From contig JASMLP010000096.1 in the NCBI GenBank assembly GCA_030748635.1, forward strand, positions 1 to 36,785: DNA of 36,785 nucleotides, written 5' to 3'. The notes under the pieces are model-generated. The model saw only the letters and a list, made by a program, of their open reading frames with translations. It was not told the DNA's origin and did no database searches. Each line of letters opens with the position of its first letter. Within the stretch, counting starts at the first letter, position 1. The stretch is from Planctomycetota bacterium. GTDB taxonomy: Bacteria; Planctomycetota; JACQVV01; JASMLP01. The translations under genes were made by a program, and so were the position numbers. Below, piece after piece: positions 27,389-35,670 of the stretch.

Positions 27389-28386
27389 TCGACACGATCT
27401 ATGTCGAACGAGACATCCAGAAGCATCCCCGCAGCCAGCGTATCCTCGATAGGTTTCCTGACGCGATACGTATTGAGATCGACACTTACGGCGAAGTCTT
27501 CAATCGTCGAAGCCAGAATTTCCGACTGCAAAAAAGAAAACCCGCTCTCATTCTGGCCGCCAAACATTCCGGACAGGTCCTCCCTGCTCCCCCCGGCTAC
27601 GGCATCGGATCCGCACACAATTACTACTTTTCCCATATGCTCAACTGCCTCTACGACTGCCGCTACTGCTTCCTCCAGGGACTCTTCCAATCGGCTCATT
27701 ACGTTCTCTTCGTGAATTACGAGGCCTTTCTGGAGGAAATCGAAAAGCGACTCGCCGAGCACGAGGGAACACCGATGACCTTCTTCTCGGGATACGACTG
27801 TGACTCTCTGGCTCTCGAATCGGTCACCGGTTTTGTCACCGAGGTCCTTCCCTTTTTTCGCACGCACCCCCAAGCGATTCTCGAACTCCGAACCAAGAGC
27901 ATCCAGATCCAACCGTTGCTGAAGGAAGCTCCGCTGGAGAATGGCGTCGTCGCCTTCAGCCTGACCCCCCATCGGGTGGCTCAACGAATCGAACACCGCG
28001 CCCCCTCGGTGAGACGTCGGATCGAAGCCATGACTCAACTCGCCCATCACGGTTGGTCGATCGGATTACGCTTCGACCCCCTGATCCACGGCGTCGACTG
28101 GCAAGAACAATACCTGCGCCTCTTCGACGAGGTTTTCCAAAGGATTCCTTCCCAACGTATCCACAGCGTGAGTTACGGACCGATGCGCTTCCCCAAGGCC
28201 ATGTTTCGCGACATCGCGCGCCTCTATCCCCAAGAACCGCTGTTCGCGGCATCGGTGGCAACCGAGAACGGCATGGCATCCTATCCCCAGGATATCGAGG
28301 ACGAAATGACCGCATTTTGCCGAAAACACCTCCAAGAGCGATTGCCTTCCAGCATCTTTTTTCAATGTATACCGGAGAGCCGATGA
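27385..28386 (+). CDS. Spore photoproduct lyase-like radical SAM protein
   Basis: 333 residues from a GTG that overlaps the previous stop (GTGA) and has GGAG 7 nt upstream. The radical SAM cluster motif is CLYDCRYC (Cys88, 92, 95), the CxxxCxxC form used by spore photoproduct lyase. FSGYDCDSLALE with Cys139 lies about where the hydrogen-donor cysteine of the Bacillus enzyme sits; that equivalence needs an alignment. The predicted activity is SAM-dependent radical repair of a UV lesion such as spore photoproduct. Planctomycete-like organisms do not make endospores, so the true lesion or substrate may differ. The operon context, a nucleosidase before it and an SDR after it, is the same as in other SPL-like loci. 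Confidence 0.82.
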   Translation: MIDTIYVERDIQKHPRSQRILDRFPDAIRIEIDTYGEVFNRRSQNFRLQKRKPALILAAKHSGQVLPAPPGYGIGSAHNYYFSHMLNCLYDCRYCFLQGLFQSAHYVLFVNYEAFLEEIEKRLAEHEGTPMTFFSGYDCDSLALESVTGFVTEVLPFFRTHPQAILELRTKSIQIQPLLKEAPLENGVVAFSLTPHRVAQRIEHRAPSVRRRIEAMTQLAHHGWSIGLRFDPLIHGVDWQEQYLRLFDEVFQRIPSQRIHSVSYGPMRFPKAMFRDIARLYPQEPLFAASVATENGMASYPQDIEDEMTAFCRKHLQERLPSSIFFQCIPESR

Positions 28387-29090
28387 TGACCCGAACGGTG
28401 ATGGTAACAGGCAGTTCGAGCGGAATCGGACGTGCGATCTCGGAGCATCTACTCGAAACGGGACACCGAGTCGTCGGACTCGCACGCGACCACGACAAAT
28501 TCCGACCCGAAGAAAACCGGTATGTTCCGATATCGGTAGATCTCTCCCAACGGAAGGAACTCATGGACACGGTCCAATCCGTTCTCCAGATGCACCCGGA
28601 AATCGATGCCCTCGTCAGCAATGCCGGCCAAGGGAAATTTGGTGCTCTCGAAAACTTTTCGCCCCAGCAAATCGAAAGCTACTTTCAGTTGAATCTGATC
28701 GCACATGCTTTGCTCTCCCGAGCGATCGTGCCTCACCTGAAAACGCGTGGCGGTGGAGACATTCTCTTCATGGGATCTGAATCGGCTCTTCGCGGGGCCC
28801 AGCGTGGAACCCTCTACTGCGCCGCCAAGTTCGCCCTTCGCGGACTGGCGCAGTCGTTGCGAGCCGAATGTGCCTCCCGAGGGGTGCGCGTCTCGCTCAT
28901 CAATCCGGGAATGGTTCGCACGCCGTTCTTCGACGATCTGGACTTTGAACCCGGCCCCGAAGAAACCCACGCGATTCCACCCGAAGAGGTGGCCCGGACG
29001 GTGAGCCTGGTATTAAACGCCGCGCCGGGCACCGTGTTCGACGAAATCAACCTTTCGCCGCTCAAGAAAGTCCTCCGCTCCGACCGCTAG
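28383..29090 (+). CDS. Short-chain dehydrogenase/reductase (classical SDR)
   Basis: 235 residues from an ATG that overlaps the SPL-like stop (ATGA), with GGAG 6 nt upstream. VTGSSSGIGRAI (residues 8-19) is the TGxxxGxG cofactor motif, SNAGQG the NAG motif, and Ser132/134, Tyr145 and Lys149 (YCAAK) the catalytic residues. PGMVRTPFF follows, as usual. It is a typical NAD(P)H-dependent oxidoreductase of unknown substrate. It is the last gene of the four-gene coupled operon and converges on the coiled-coil gene. Confidence 0.92.
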   Translation: MMTRTVMVTGSSSGIGRAISEHLLETGHRVVGLARDHDKFRPEENRYVPISVDLSQRKELMDTVQSVLQMHPEIDALVSNAGQGKFGALENFSPQQIESYFQLNLIAHALLSRAIVPHLKTRGGGDILFMGSESALRGAQRGTLYCAAKFALRGLAQSLRAECASRGVRVSLINPGMVRTPFFDDLDFEPGPEETHAIPPEEVARTVSLVLNAAPGTVFDEINLSPLKKVLRSDR

Positions 29091-29141
29091 CCCGGTTCGT
29101 ATCGAGGGCACTCAATCGACTCGGAACCCTCCGAAAAATTC

Positions 29142-30038
29142 TTATTTGCCCAAAGCCTTCATCGCTTCCGCTCGCTCCTGAACTCGGGTCTCGATATCGG
29201 CCCAGGGGCTATCCTCAATCTCCTCGATATCGGTGGGATCCATCTCCCACTCCACGAACTCGCGGTACTGTTCCTCGCTCATGGTCTCTCGAAACGCCGA
29301 GCGAACCGAATTCTTGACCTCCTCCAGTCGCTGCCCGTACGTTTCGTTCGTGCCGGGAACCTTCTCGAACATCAGACGCCCGATCCACTGACCCCACCGA
29401 TCAGATTTCTGGCCGGGACGAGCCACGGACTCGGCCATGATATCGACGAGTTCATCGACGAAATTCGTCCCGTCGGGCAACGGAACCTCCATGATCTCGC
29501 GCATCGCTCCCTGCCCCTTACGCACCTCATTTTCGACCACCCGGCGTTGTTCGTCGCTCAACTCCAGCACCTCGGCAAAGGTGTCGAGGGTCGGCTCCTT
29601 GTTCATTTTTTTTCGAAATTCCGCCGCTTTCTTCTCCACCGCCTCGTCCACCTGTTCCTTCACCTCTTCTTTGACCTGCGCGCCAAGAACAGCCAGGGTT
29701 TCCTCGCGACCGGAGGTGGCCTCCGCCGGAATCTTGCTCTCCATCTCCGCGACTTTCCGGTCGAGTTGCTTCAACCGCTGACGAACCCGAGGGATCGGTT
29801 CCCCCGTTCCCGGTTCGGGAAGAGAAAGCGCTCCCTTTTGCGGCAGTCGAGCCAGCAGTTGGGTCATCTGCTCCTCCAGGGCCTTGAGGCGTTCTTCCAC
29901 CCGGGTCCTCTCCTCAGACCGCTGGATCCCCTCCCCCTGAGAAAATCCGTTCACTCTCCCCACTTTTCCGGGGAGAAAAAAATAGAGAGTCGCTCCCCCG
30001 GTTACCACCAGAGAAAGAAGCAAAATCTTTGGATTCAT
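29142..30038 (-). CDS. Membrane-anchored coiled-coil protein, unknown function
   Basis: 298 residues from an ATG with GGAGG 5 nt upstream. The first 24 residues (KILLLSLVVTGGATLYFFLPG) are an uncleaved signal anchor. Residues 40-155 are strongly charged, with heptad-like segments (RVEERLKALEEQMTQLLARL, REETLAVLGAQVKEEVKEQVDEAVEKKAAEF), and predict a coiled coil. The last 140 residues look alpha-helical and acidic (TFAEVLELSDEQRRVVENE, TMSEEQYREFVEWEMDP). The LSDEQR and MSEEQYREF segments recall the helical repeat pattern of periplasmic Spy/CpxP-like proteins, but the similarity is weak. I do not recognise a family. It is probably envelope-located and transcribed alone, divergent from terC. 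Confidence 0.7.
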   Translation of the reverse strand: MNPKILLLSLVVTGGATLYFFLPGKVGRVNGFSQGEGIQRSEERTRVEERLKALEEQMTQLLARLPQKGALSLPEPGTGEPIPRVRQRLKQLDRKVAEMESKIPAEATSGREETLAVLGAQVKEEVKEQVDEAVEKKAAEFRKKMNKEPTLDTFAEVLELSDEQRRVVENEVRKGQGAMREIMEVPLPDGTNFVDELVDIMAESVARPGQKSDRWGQWIGRLMFEKVPGTNETYGQRLEEVKNSVRSAFRETMSEEQYREFVEWEMDPTDIEEIEDSPWADIETRVQERAEAMKALGK

Positions 30039-30306
30039 GGAAACCTCCGAAAACCGTCAATAAACTCACCCGAGAGCCTCTCTATAACACTTTAAATAAC
30101 ACAAAGCCCCAAAACACAGTGCCCATCTATTTTCCGTAGATTCTAAAATAGATCCTTCAAAACCGTCAGAAAGCCCTAAAACACGGGCAATCTCCCGGAT
30201 TTCCCAGAAAAAAGAGCCTTTCCCGAAATGAAATTAAAATGAAACCTTGAGCCTTCCATCTCCTCTCGATTAAGTTCCCCTCTTCACCTCAACGGGAGAC
30301 CGACCG

Positions 30307-31068
30307 ATGGAACACGTACTCACCCTTGGCATGCTGATCTTTTTACAAGCGGTGCTTGGCTTCGACAACCTGCTCTACATCTCTCTCGAATCGAAACGAG
30401 TTGCCGAAGACCGTCAATCCTTCGTCCGGCGCACCGGCATCGGATTAGCCATTGCCTTACGAATTATCCTTCTCTTCGTCCTGGTCAAAGCCATCAGCAT
30501 GTTCCAGGACCCCTTCTTCTCCCCCAACTGGGGATTCTTCGAAGGAGAGATCAGTATTCACTCGTTGATCGTACTGATCGGTGGAGTGTTCATCATCTAC
30601 ACCGCCTTGAAGGAGATCGTGCACATGCTCTCTCTCCACGACCTCGATCAGTCGACGGAGGGGGAGGAGAGTTCGGTCGGAAAAGCGATCACCTGGATCG
30701 TGACCATGAACCTCATCTTCTCGGTCGACTCGATCCTGAGCGCCATCGCCCTGACGGACAATTTCACGATCATGGCCATCGCCATCCTCGTTTCGGGAGG
30801 TCTCATGATCGCTCTGGCTGACCGAGTCTCCGTCTTTCTGGAAAAAAACCGACTCTACGAGGTTCTGGGTCTTTTCATCCTCTTCATCGTCGGAATCATG
30901 CTGGTGACCGAGGGAGGGCACCTCGCCCACCTGAAATTTTTCGGATACTCCATCGAAGCGATGTCCAAATCGACCTTCTACTTCGTGATCATTATTCTCG
31001 TTCTGGTCGACATGGCCCAGTCCCGTTATCAGAAAAAGCTCACCTCCCAGGCGAAATCCACGACCTGA
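30307..31068 (+). CDS. TerC family integral membrane protein
   Basis: 253 residues, ATG with GGGAG 8 nt upstream. About seven hydrophobic segments. LGFDNLLYISL in the first helix and TMNLIFSVDSILSAIALTD in a later one carry the conserved Asp residues of the TerC/Alx family, and MIALADRVSVFLEKNRLYEVLGLFILF is the third characteristic block. Members export metal ions, notably manganese, or take part in tellurite resistance. I searched its leader for a yybP-ykoY manganese riboswitch and saw none that I could support. It is a single gene. Confidence 0.92.
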   Translation: MEHVLTLGMLIFLQAVLGFDNLLYISLESKRVAEDRQSFVRRTGIGLAIALRIILLFVLVKAISMFQDPFFSPNWGFFEGEISIHSLIVLIGGVFIIYTALKEIVHMLSLHDLDQSTEGEESSVGKAITWIVTMNLIFSVDSILSAIALTDNFTIMAIAILVSGGLMIALADRVSVFLEKNRLYEVLGLFILFIVGIMLVTEGGHLAHLKFFGYSIEAMSKSTFYFVIIILVLVDMAQSRYQKKLTSQAKSTT

Positions 31069-31670
31069 CGACTCCCAACCTCTTGACCTGTAAATCCACC
31101 GCCCCGACACGAGTCCTGACTTCTACCTTCTCCCGATCACGGCTTCCTGAACCTGCCAGGGTCCTTCCTCGACATTCCTCTGCTCAGGCAGGTTTTCTCG
31201 ACCCTCCTCCGTACCCTCTCCATAAAACATTTTGAAATGGGCAAAGAGAACACTTCGCGTCCATGAAACGGCACAACCGGTTCTCTTTTCTCCCGAAAGC
31301 GAACTCTCCGTTTTCGAGATTTCAATGTTTGGTTCGTAGGCCATCGCATTTCCCTTTCATGGCAAAACCCAGAGGGTTTGGTTAATCGGAATTTCCGGCA
31401 AGACTGGAAACGCTCCAGACGGTTCCGCCCATCCATCCACTCTCGCAAACGAACAGATCTCCCTGACGACCAGATCGCTTTCCAGGGAATCGGTACCCCT
31501 CTAAATGCATCGGAAAAGGGAAAGATCTAGAAATTCCGCGATCTTCCCGAGAACCCAGGCCCAGGGAGCCAGCCCCAAACAACCGAAGTCATTGGAGGTA
31601 AATGAGATAAAAATTAAAAAAACGAAGAGGGAAAATCGGTTCTCCTATGGAAAACACAGGAGGAACCCCG
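31069..31670. other. About 600 nt of mostly intergenic sequence
   Basis: It contains one small minus-strand frame (31123-31344, listed separately) and a possible promoter for the next small gene: TTGGAG (about 31592) followed 17 nt later by an A+T-rich TAAAAA. No repeat or RNA gene was recognised. Confidence 0.4.
31123..31344 (-). CDS. Possible small protein (73 aa), unknown
   Basis: The frame starts with ATG at 31344 and has AAGGGA 6 nt upstream. The sequence starts MAYEPNIEISKTESS and is hydrophilic and Glu-rich, with no membrane segment. I recognise no family, so it could be real or chance. Confidence 0.3.
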   Translation of the reverse strand: MAYEPNIEISKTESSLSGEKRTGCAVSWTRSVLFAHFKMFYGEGTEEGRENLPEQRNVEEGPWQVQEAVIGRR

Positions 31671-31832
31671 ATGAGAAAACGACCGATCCCAACCCAAACA
31701 TCGCTCAGGCAGTCCACTCGAAAAACCCTGCAATTTGGAGTCATGACGCTCCTGTCGATCATTACCCTGATGAGCCTTCTCACCCCCGGACTACTGCCCA
31801 GGGCCGAGGAGCAAAGCCACCCCTGGAGTTGA
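31671..31832 (+). CDS. Small (53 aa) exported or membrane-anchored peptide, unknown
   Basis: The ATG at 31671 has a perfect AGGAGG 7 nt upstream, the best ribosome-binding site in this part of the window. The peptide has a long basic N-terminus (MRKRPIPTQTSLRQSTRKTL), a hydrophobic stretch (FGVMTLLSIITLMSLLTPGLL) and a short polar tail ending HPWS. This is the layout of a signal peptide or anchor with a tiny mature part. No family is recognised. It lies between terC and the convergent patatin gene. Confidence 0.5.
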   Translation: MRKRPIPTQTSLRQSTRKTLQFGVMTLLSIITLMSLLTPGLLPRAEEQSHPWS

Positions 31833-31894
31833 ACCAACTTCCGCTAAGGAACAGCTCAGGCAACTTCAATGCGACTACAATGCGATCCGGGTCC

Positions 31895-32875
31895 TCACTC
31901 TCCTGACCGGATTTCCTGCTGATTTTCCATCGACCGTTCCCCTCCCCGCAAACTCGCTACCCACTGTTCCCCCGCAAGAATGCCCGCTTCCAACCCCTCG
32001 TCGATCACGTCCAAGGATCTGAAATCCAGAGCCCGAGCTCCGATTTTTGGAGGAGGAGTGAGCCAGGTCACCTGGAGATCGTCGGGAAAAACCGGTGGGG
32101 CCTGAGTCAAAGCGTGAATGAGGCCGGCTGCCACTCGAGTGGTCGAGAAGGGAAGGCTACCGAAAAAACTTTTGAGAGGCAGCAAAACCCGATGTCGCCA
32201 CGACCGGAGAAGAGGGCTAGGATCCACCACGACGATGTGATCACAACCTCGATCCACCAGTGGAGTAAAGGGCATATTTTCTGACAAAGAACCGTCGCAA
32301 TAACGCTCTCCCCGAATCACAACTTTTTCGGTACAGATCCAGGGGATCGTGAGTGAGGCCAGAAATTGCAAAATACGCTCCTCCTCGGTCCAGTCCCTTC
32401 CATCGTGGGTAGAAAAAAGGACATTGCGTCTGGTTGCCCACTGCGTGGTAGAGATCAAAAGTTCCGTAGGGTGATCTAGGATCTTCGGAACATCTCCGTA
32501 CCGGTCGACCATCACACGCATCGCCTCGGAGATACAAAAGGGGCTCCGGCCTCGCAGCATCAATCGCGCATCAAACCAGGTTTCTTGACGTAAGTTCTCC
32601 CGCCAGAGCGACACCAGTTCCGATCCACGCCCCACCAAGAGGGCGCCTCCGTTGACCGCTCCTACGGAGGTCCCCACGATCGCCTCGAACTGAATTTCGG
32701 CTCGCGCGAACGCCGACACCACACCGGCTTGAAACGCCCCCCGTGCCGCTCCCCCCGAAAGCAGTAGACCGATTTTCTGAGATCGAACGGGTCCAGGGCT
32801 TTCCTGGTTTTGATTCCTTGATGTCGACAACAGATCGATCCTCGGTGGAGACCTTTGATCGGAAGAGATCCCCAA
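31895..32875 (-). CDS. Patatin-like phospholipase (RssA/YchK-like)
   Basis: 326 residues in the longest frame, which begins with TTG at 32875. The true start is uncertain: the domain begins at KIGLLLSGGAARGAFQAG, and a start about 12-15 codons further in is possible. The oxyanion-hole motif is SGGAARG, the nucleophile elbow GTSVG (Ser70) and the catalytic aspartate lies in YCDGSLSENMPF (Asp194), which is the complete Ser-Asp dyad of patatins. The predicted activity is lipid acyl hydrolysis at the membrane. It has no signal peptide. The gene is divergent from the sigma-54-preceded secreted protein gene. Confidence 0.85.
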   Translation of the reverse strand: MGISSDQRSPPRIDLLSTSRNQNQESPGPVRSQKIGLLLSGGAARGAFQAGVVSAFARAEIQFEAIVGTSVGAVNGGALLVGRGSELVSLWRENLRQETWFDARLMLRGRSPFCISEAMRVMVDRYGDVPKILDHPTELLISTTQWATRRNVLFSTHDGRDWTEEERILQFLASLTIPWICTEKVVIRGERYCDGSLSENMPFTPLVDRGCDHIVVVDPSPLLRSWRHRVLLPLKSFFGSLPFSTTRVAAGLIHALTQAPPVFPDDLQVTWLTPPPKIGARALDFRSLDVIDEGLEAGILAGEQWVASLRGGERSMENQQEIRSGE

Positions 32876-32905
32876 AGGCTGAAAGGGAAAGAAGCATACC
32901 TCTAA

Positions 32906-32997
32906 CGAGACTACCCGCGGACGGTGAGGGAGTGCAATTGTCTCGCTCCGCTCAGGGCGGGGTCCTCCGGGTCAAGAGTCCGGGTGTTCAGCTCACC
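32906..32997. promoter_or_regulatory. Inverted-repeat-rich region upstream of the sigma-54 promoter
   Basis: CGAGAC (32906-32911) pairs with GTCTCG (32940-32945), and GGTGAG (32923-32928) with CTCACC (32992-32997). They lie 120-210 nt upstream of the sigma-54 promoter, the distance range where enhancer-binding proteins usually bind. Short arms, so only a suggestion. Confidence 0.25.
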
Positions 32998-33115
32998 ACC
33001 GAATCCTCAGATCGAAGTAAGAGGGGTTGACTCGGGTAAAGACATTTTCACTTCCCCCACAAACCAACAAAAACCTAAACCAAGAACGGAAAAGGAGTTA
33101 AAAATTCCCAAAAAC

Positions 33116-33131
33116 TGGCACGGCCTATGCA
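33116..33131 (+). promoter_or_regulatory. Candidate sigma-54 promoter
   Basis: TGGCACGGCCTATGCA matches TGGCACG-N4-TTGCA with one change (ATGC for TTGC). GG (33117-33118) and GC (33129-33130) are 10 nt apart as required. The start would be near 33142, about 30 nt before the start codon at 33173. Confidence 0.65.
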
Positions 33132-33172
33132 TAAGAGGGAATCAACCATTCATTGCAAAAGGAGAACGCATC

Positions 33173-35014
33173 ATGTGGAACCGAATCTTCCCCCTTGTCA
33201 GCCTTGCCCTCTTGACCCTGCTCACTCCGGTCTCCGCTCAGGACTCCAAATCACGGTACATCGGATCGTTGAATCCCACGATCAAATCCGATAGCGATTC
33301 CTCGACCGACCTCGAACGTACGATCGCTACCTTGAAAAAGACCGGCCAAAACCTCTACGGCCCCGAGGCCGATGAGCTGGAGGATTTCGCCATGGCCACC
33401 GACGGGGAGGGTATCGATCTCGTACCTCTCTATACAAAATACAACATCGAGAGCGAATGGAGCCTCGACTTCGAAGCCCTCGCATCTCACCTCAGCTCTC
33501 TAGGGTCCACCTATTCCAACCTGGTCGCCTTCAGCGTGGACGATTTCCACCGCTACGTGAACACCTCCGAAGGCGATGGCAGTCTCGCGCAACTTACCCC
33601 CGAAGACGTCCAGGCGATCAGCGATGCGGCGGCGAGCGACAGCGGCCTGGAATTCTGGCCCTTGATCGGCGTCTATCAGTCCCCCGTTCTGCTCGCGGAA
33701 TCGCACTCCTTGGGTGCTCGCTGGGGCACCGCGTTTGAGAGTACCGATCACTGCACAATGCGCATGAGTTTCGAAGGATCGGCCACTCTACATCGCCCCA
33801 CTCCCAATGATCGGATTCTGTTCAGTTTTCTCTGGATCGACTCGCTTCAGGCCACGTCACTCGAAAGTTCGGACTGGCAGGGAGTCTTCTTTCTCAAAGT
33901 GTTCGTCAACGGAACTGAGATCGCCTGCAAGGATCTCTACGAACTGACTCCTGACGGAGAACCCGGCCACAAACGGGTGCGCCTGATCAGTTCCCGGATT
34001 CACCACCTTATTCACGGCGGGCTCAACGAAATCGAGATCCAGTTGACAGCCACTCAGAAACTCAACGCCTATCAGCTCAAAATGGCCCATCTCTGGGATT
34101 TTTCACTCTCGATCAACGGCAAGGAGATGCTCCAAAAGCTCTCCCCCACGATCACCTATGAAACCAGCAGCACCGACCTGATCGCCGCTTCCAACGAAGC
34201 CTACCGGATCACCGACTCGATCGGTGGCGCCATGACCTACCTGGCCACCCACCCCTCCATGTATCCGGGAAATAGAGTCTATCGTCGTTATCTCCAGTCG
34301 ATGAAACGTGCTCTGGGAAAAGACAAAACTTTCATCATGTGCCAGACCTGCAAAGTCGGCTACGACTGGGAAAGTGTCGGGGAAGTGGACCCCGAAAGAC
34401 TGGCCCAACAAACCGACCTGAGCATCCAGTACGCCGACGGAGTCGTCACCTGGAACCTTCCCATCTCCCTGGATTACCTCCCCACCGAAGAAGGGCTCTT
34501 CGCCGAAAAGTCGCCCAAGAGTGGATTCGATCTGCGCGCCTACTGGCCCAGCTCCCAGGCGGGCCTCCACGACTGGACGCAGCGCTGGAGCGCCACCCTT
34601 TCCGGATCGATCAGCATCTCTCTGCAAGATTCCTACACCAGTAGCAGCAGCGCTCGATTTCGTAAGCGCATCTACTCACGGACGACCGGCGAGGTTTTCT
34701 ACGAAGACACCGAGAATTACAACGAGTCGCAAGACGCAGAGGACGACGCGATCCTCTCCGAAAGCGCGACCCGGACGCAGAACGAAACCGATGGACTCGA
34801 GGAGATCACCATCGATCTGGGAGAAACCGACCAGGAAATCGTGATCGAATTTACCCTGATCGACTCGATCGGCGACATGAAGGTCACGCTCGATATCCTC
34901 GGCCCAACCGGCGCCTCCTGGAACTACGAAGCCGATATCGAAGACAATCTTCTTCAGTGCTACCGAGCCATCGTCACGAAATATCGCGAACACGCCCGAC
35001 GCCCAGTCCGATAA
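33173..35014 (+). CDS. Secreted protein, possibly TIM-barrel glycosidase-like, with beta-rich C-terminal half
   Basis: 613 residues from the ATG at 33173, which has AGGAG 9 nt upstream and begins a clear signal peptide (MWNRIFPLVSLALLTLLT, cleavage after VSA). The frame is open upstream to 32924, but that segment contains the sigma-54 promoter. The first part has alternating helix/strand character, with LVAFSVDDFHRYVNT and then LTPEDVQAISDAAASDSGLEFWPLIGVYQSP. This DDF-then-helix-then-PLIGVY pattern recalls TIM-barrel sugar-active enzymes, but the family is not identified. The remainder appears beta-rich, with a CQTCKVGYDWE segment. Role unknown; the promoter suggests expression on an environmental or nitrogen/envelope signal. 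Confidence 0.75.
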   Translation: MWNRIFPLVSLALLTLLTPVSAQDSKSRYIGSLNPTIKSDSDSSTDLERTIATLKKTGQNLYGPEADELEDFAMATDGEGIDLVPLYTKYNIESEWSLDFEALASHLSSLGSTYSNLVAFSVDDFHRYVNTSEGDGSLAQLTPEDVQAISDAAASDSGLEFWPLIGVYQSPVLLAESHSLGARWGTAFESTDHCTMRMSFEGSATLHRPTPNDRILFSFLWIDSLQATSLESSDWQGVFFLKVFVNGTEIACKDLYELTPDGEPGHKRVRLISSRIHHLIHGGLNEIEIQLTATQKLNAYQLKMAHLWDFSLSINGKEMLQKLSPTITYETSSTDLIAASNEAYRITDSIGGAMTYLATHPSMYPGNRVYRRYLQSMKRALGKDKTFIMCQTCKVGYDWESVGEVDPERLAQQTDLSIQYADGVVTWNLPISLDYLPTEEGLFAEKSPKSGFDLRAYWPSSQAGLHDWTQRWSATLSGSISISLQDSYTSSSSARFRKRIYSRTTGEVFYEDTENYNESQDAEDDAILSESATRTQNETDGLEEITIDLGETDQEIVIEFTLIDSIGDMKVTLDILGPTGASWNYEADIEDNLLQCYRAIVTKYREHARRPVR

Positions 35015-35078
35015 CCCCTAGTGATCCGATTCATTTTCCTGGCCAACTGGACCTCCCACCCCTCCTCCTGCGATCATA

Positions 35079-35109
35079 GAGCCGGACCCCTACCTCAGGG
35101 ATCCGGCTC
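35079..35109 (+). terminator. Hairpin after the secreted-protein gene
   Basis: GAGCCGGACCCCT pairs with AGGGATCCGGCTC over 13 positions with one mismatch around a 5-nt loop, 64 nt past the stop. A likely terminator, although without a T-run. Confidence 0.55.
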
Positions 35110-35142
35110 CACATCCATCCACTATTTTCCGGATTCTCATCC

Positions 35143-35670
35143 TTGTCCACTTCCGACCTCCCCATCCACTTCGAAATCGAGGGCCAGCACTGGGTTCCCG
35201 AGAACGGGTCGATCCTCCAGGCCGAGATGATCGACCCCGATCTCCACCGATTCCCTAGCTGGATGATAACCCTAAAACTTCCCTTGCTCCCGCTGGTTCT
35301 TGCTCATGGAGATGAACTCGTCGTGAATGCAGCTTTTCTGCATCCGCTCACGGCGGTCGACGCCACCCGGATGGACCCCGGCGAAACCCGACCGTTCGGT
35401 CACCTCACGGAAACGGGAAATAACGATCTCTCCAAACGAGATCTCCTTCTCTGGCTGTTACATTCGGGAGTGGTCAACACCTGGTGGCATATCGGATCCG
35501 AACTCTCCTTGATCCGGGAAGAGAAGAACTCCCAACGCTACGAAGCCGAAGTGGTCGGGGAACACGAGTACTACACCAACGATCGATACACAGGAAAAGT
35601 ACACTTCGTCTTCCGTGTCGACGCGGACGGTTCCCTTTACATCCGCAACGAGGAAAAACCCCAAGCCTGA
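35143..35670 (+). CDS. Unknown protein, 175 aa
   Basis: The frame begins with TTG at 35143; no good ribosome-binding site is visible, so the start is uncertain. The protein has no signal peptide or membrane segment. It appears to be mixed alpha/beta, with several Trp and His residues (EGQHWVPENGSI, LLLWLLHSGVVNTWWHIGSELSL) and a C-terminal half of strand-like segments (EVVGEHEYYTNDRYTGKVHFVFRVDADGSLYI). I recognise no family. It lies between the secreted protein and the SPFH gene, separated from the first by a terminator hairpin. Confidence 0.6.
   Translation: MSTSDLPIHFEIEGQHWVPENGSILQAEMIDPDLHRFPSWMITLKLPLLPLVLAHGDELVVNAAFLHPLTAVDATRMDPGETRPFGHLTETGNNDLSKRDLLLWLLHSGVVNTWWHIGSELSLIREEKNSQRYEAEVVGEHEYYTNDRYTGKVHFVFRVDADGSLYIRNEEKPQA

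Noticed and set aside
26959..28050. 363-codon minus-strand frame opposite the nucleosidase and SPL-like genes
   Set aside because: The opposite strand has clear family motifs and coupled starts; this frame is a codon-usage shadow.
30060..30306. yybP-ykoY manganese riboswitch upstream of the TerC gene
   Set aside because: TerC-family genes often have one, but I could not find its conserved loops in this leader.
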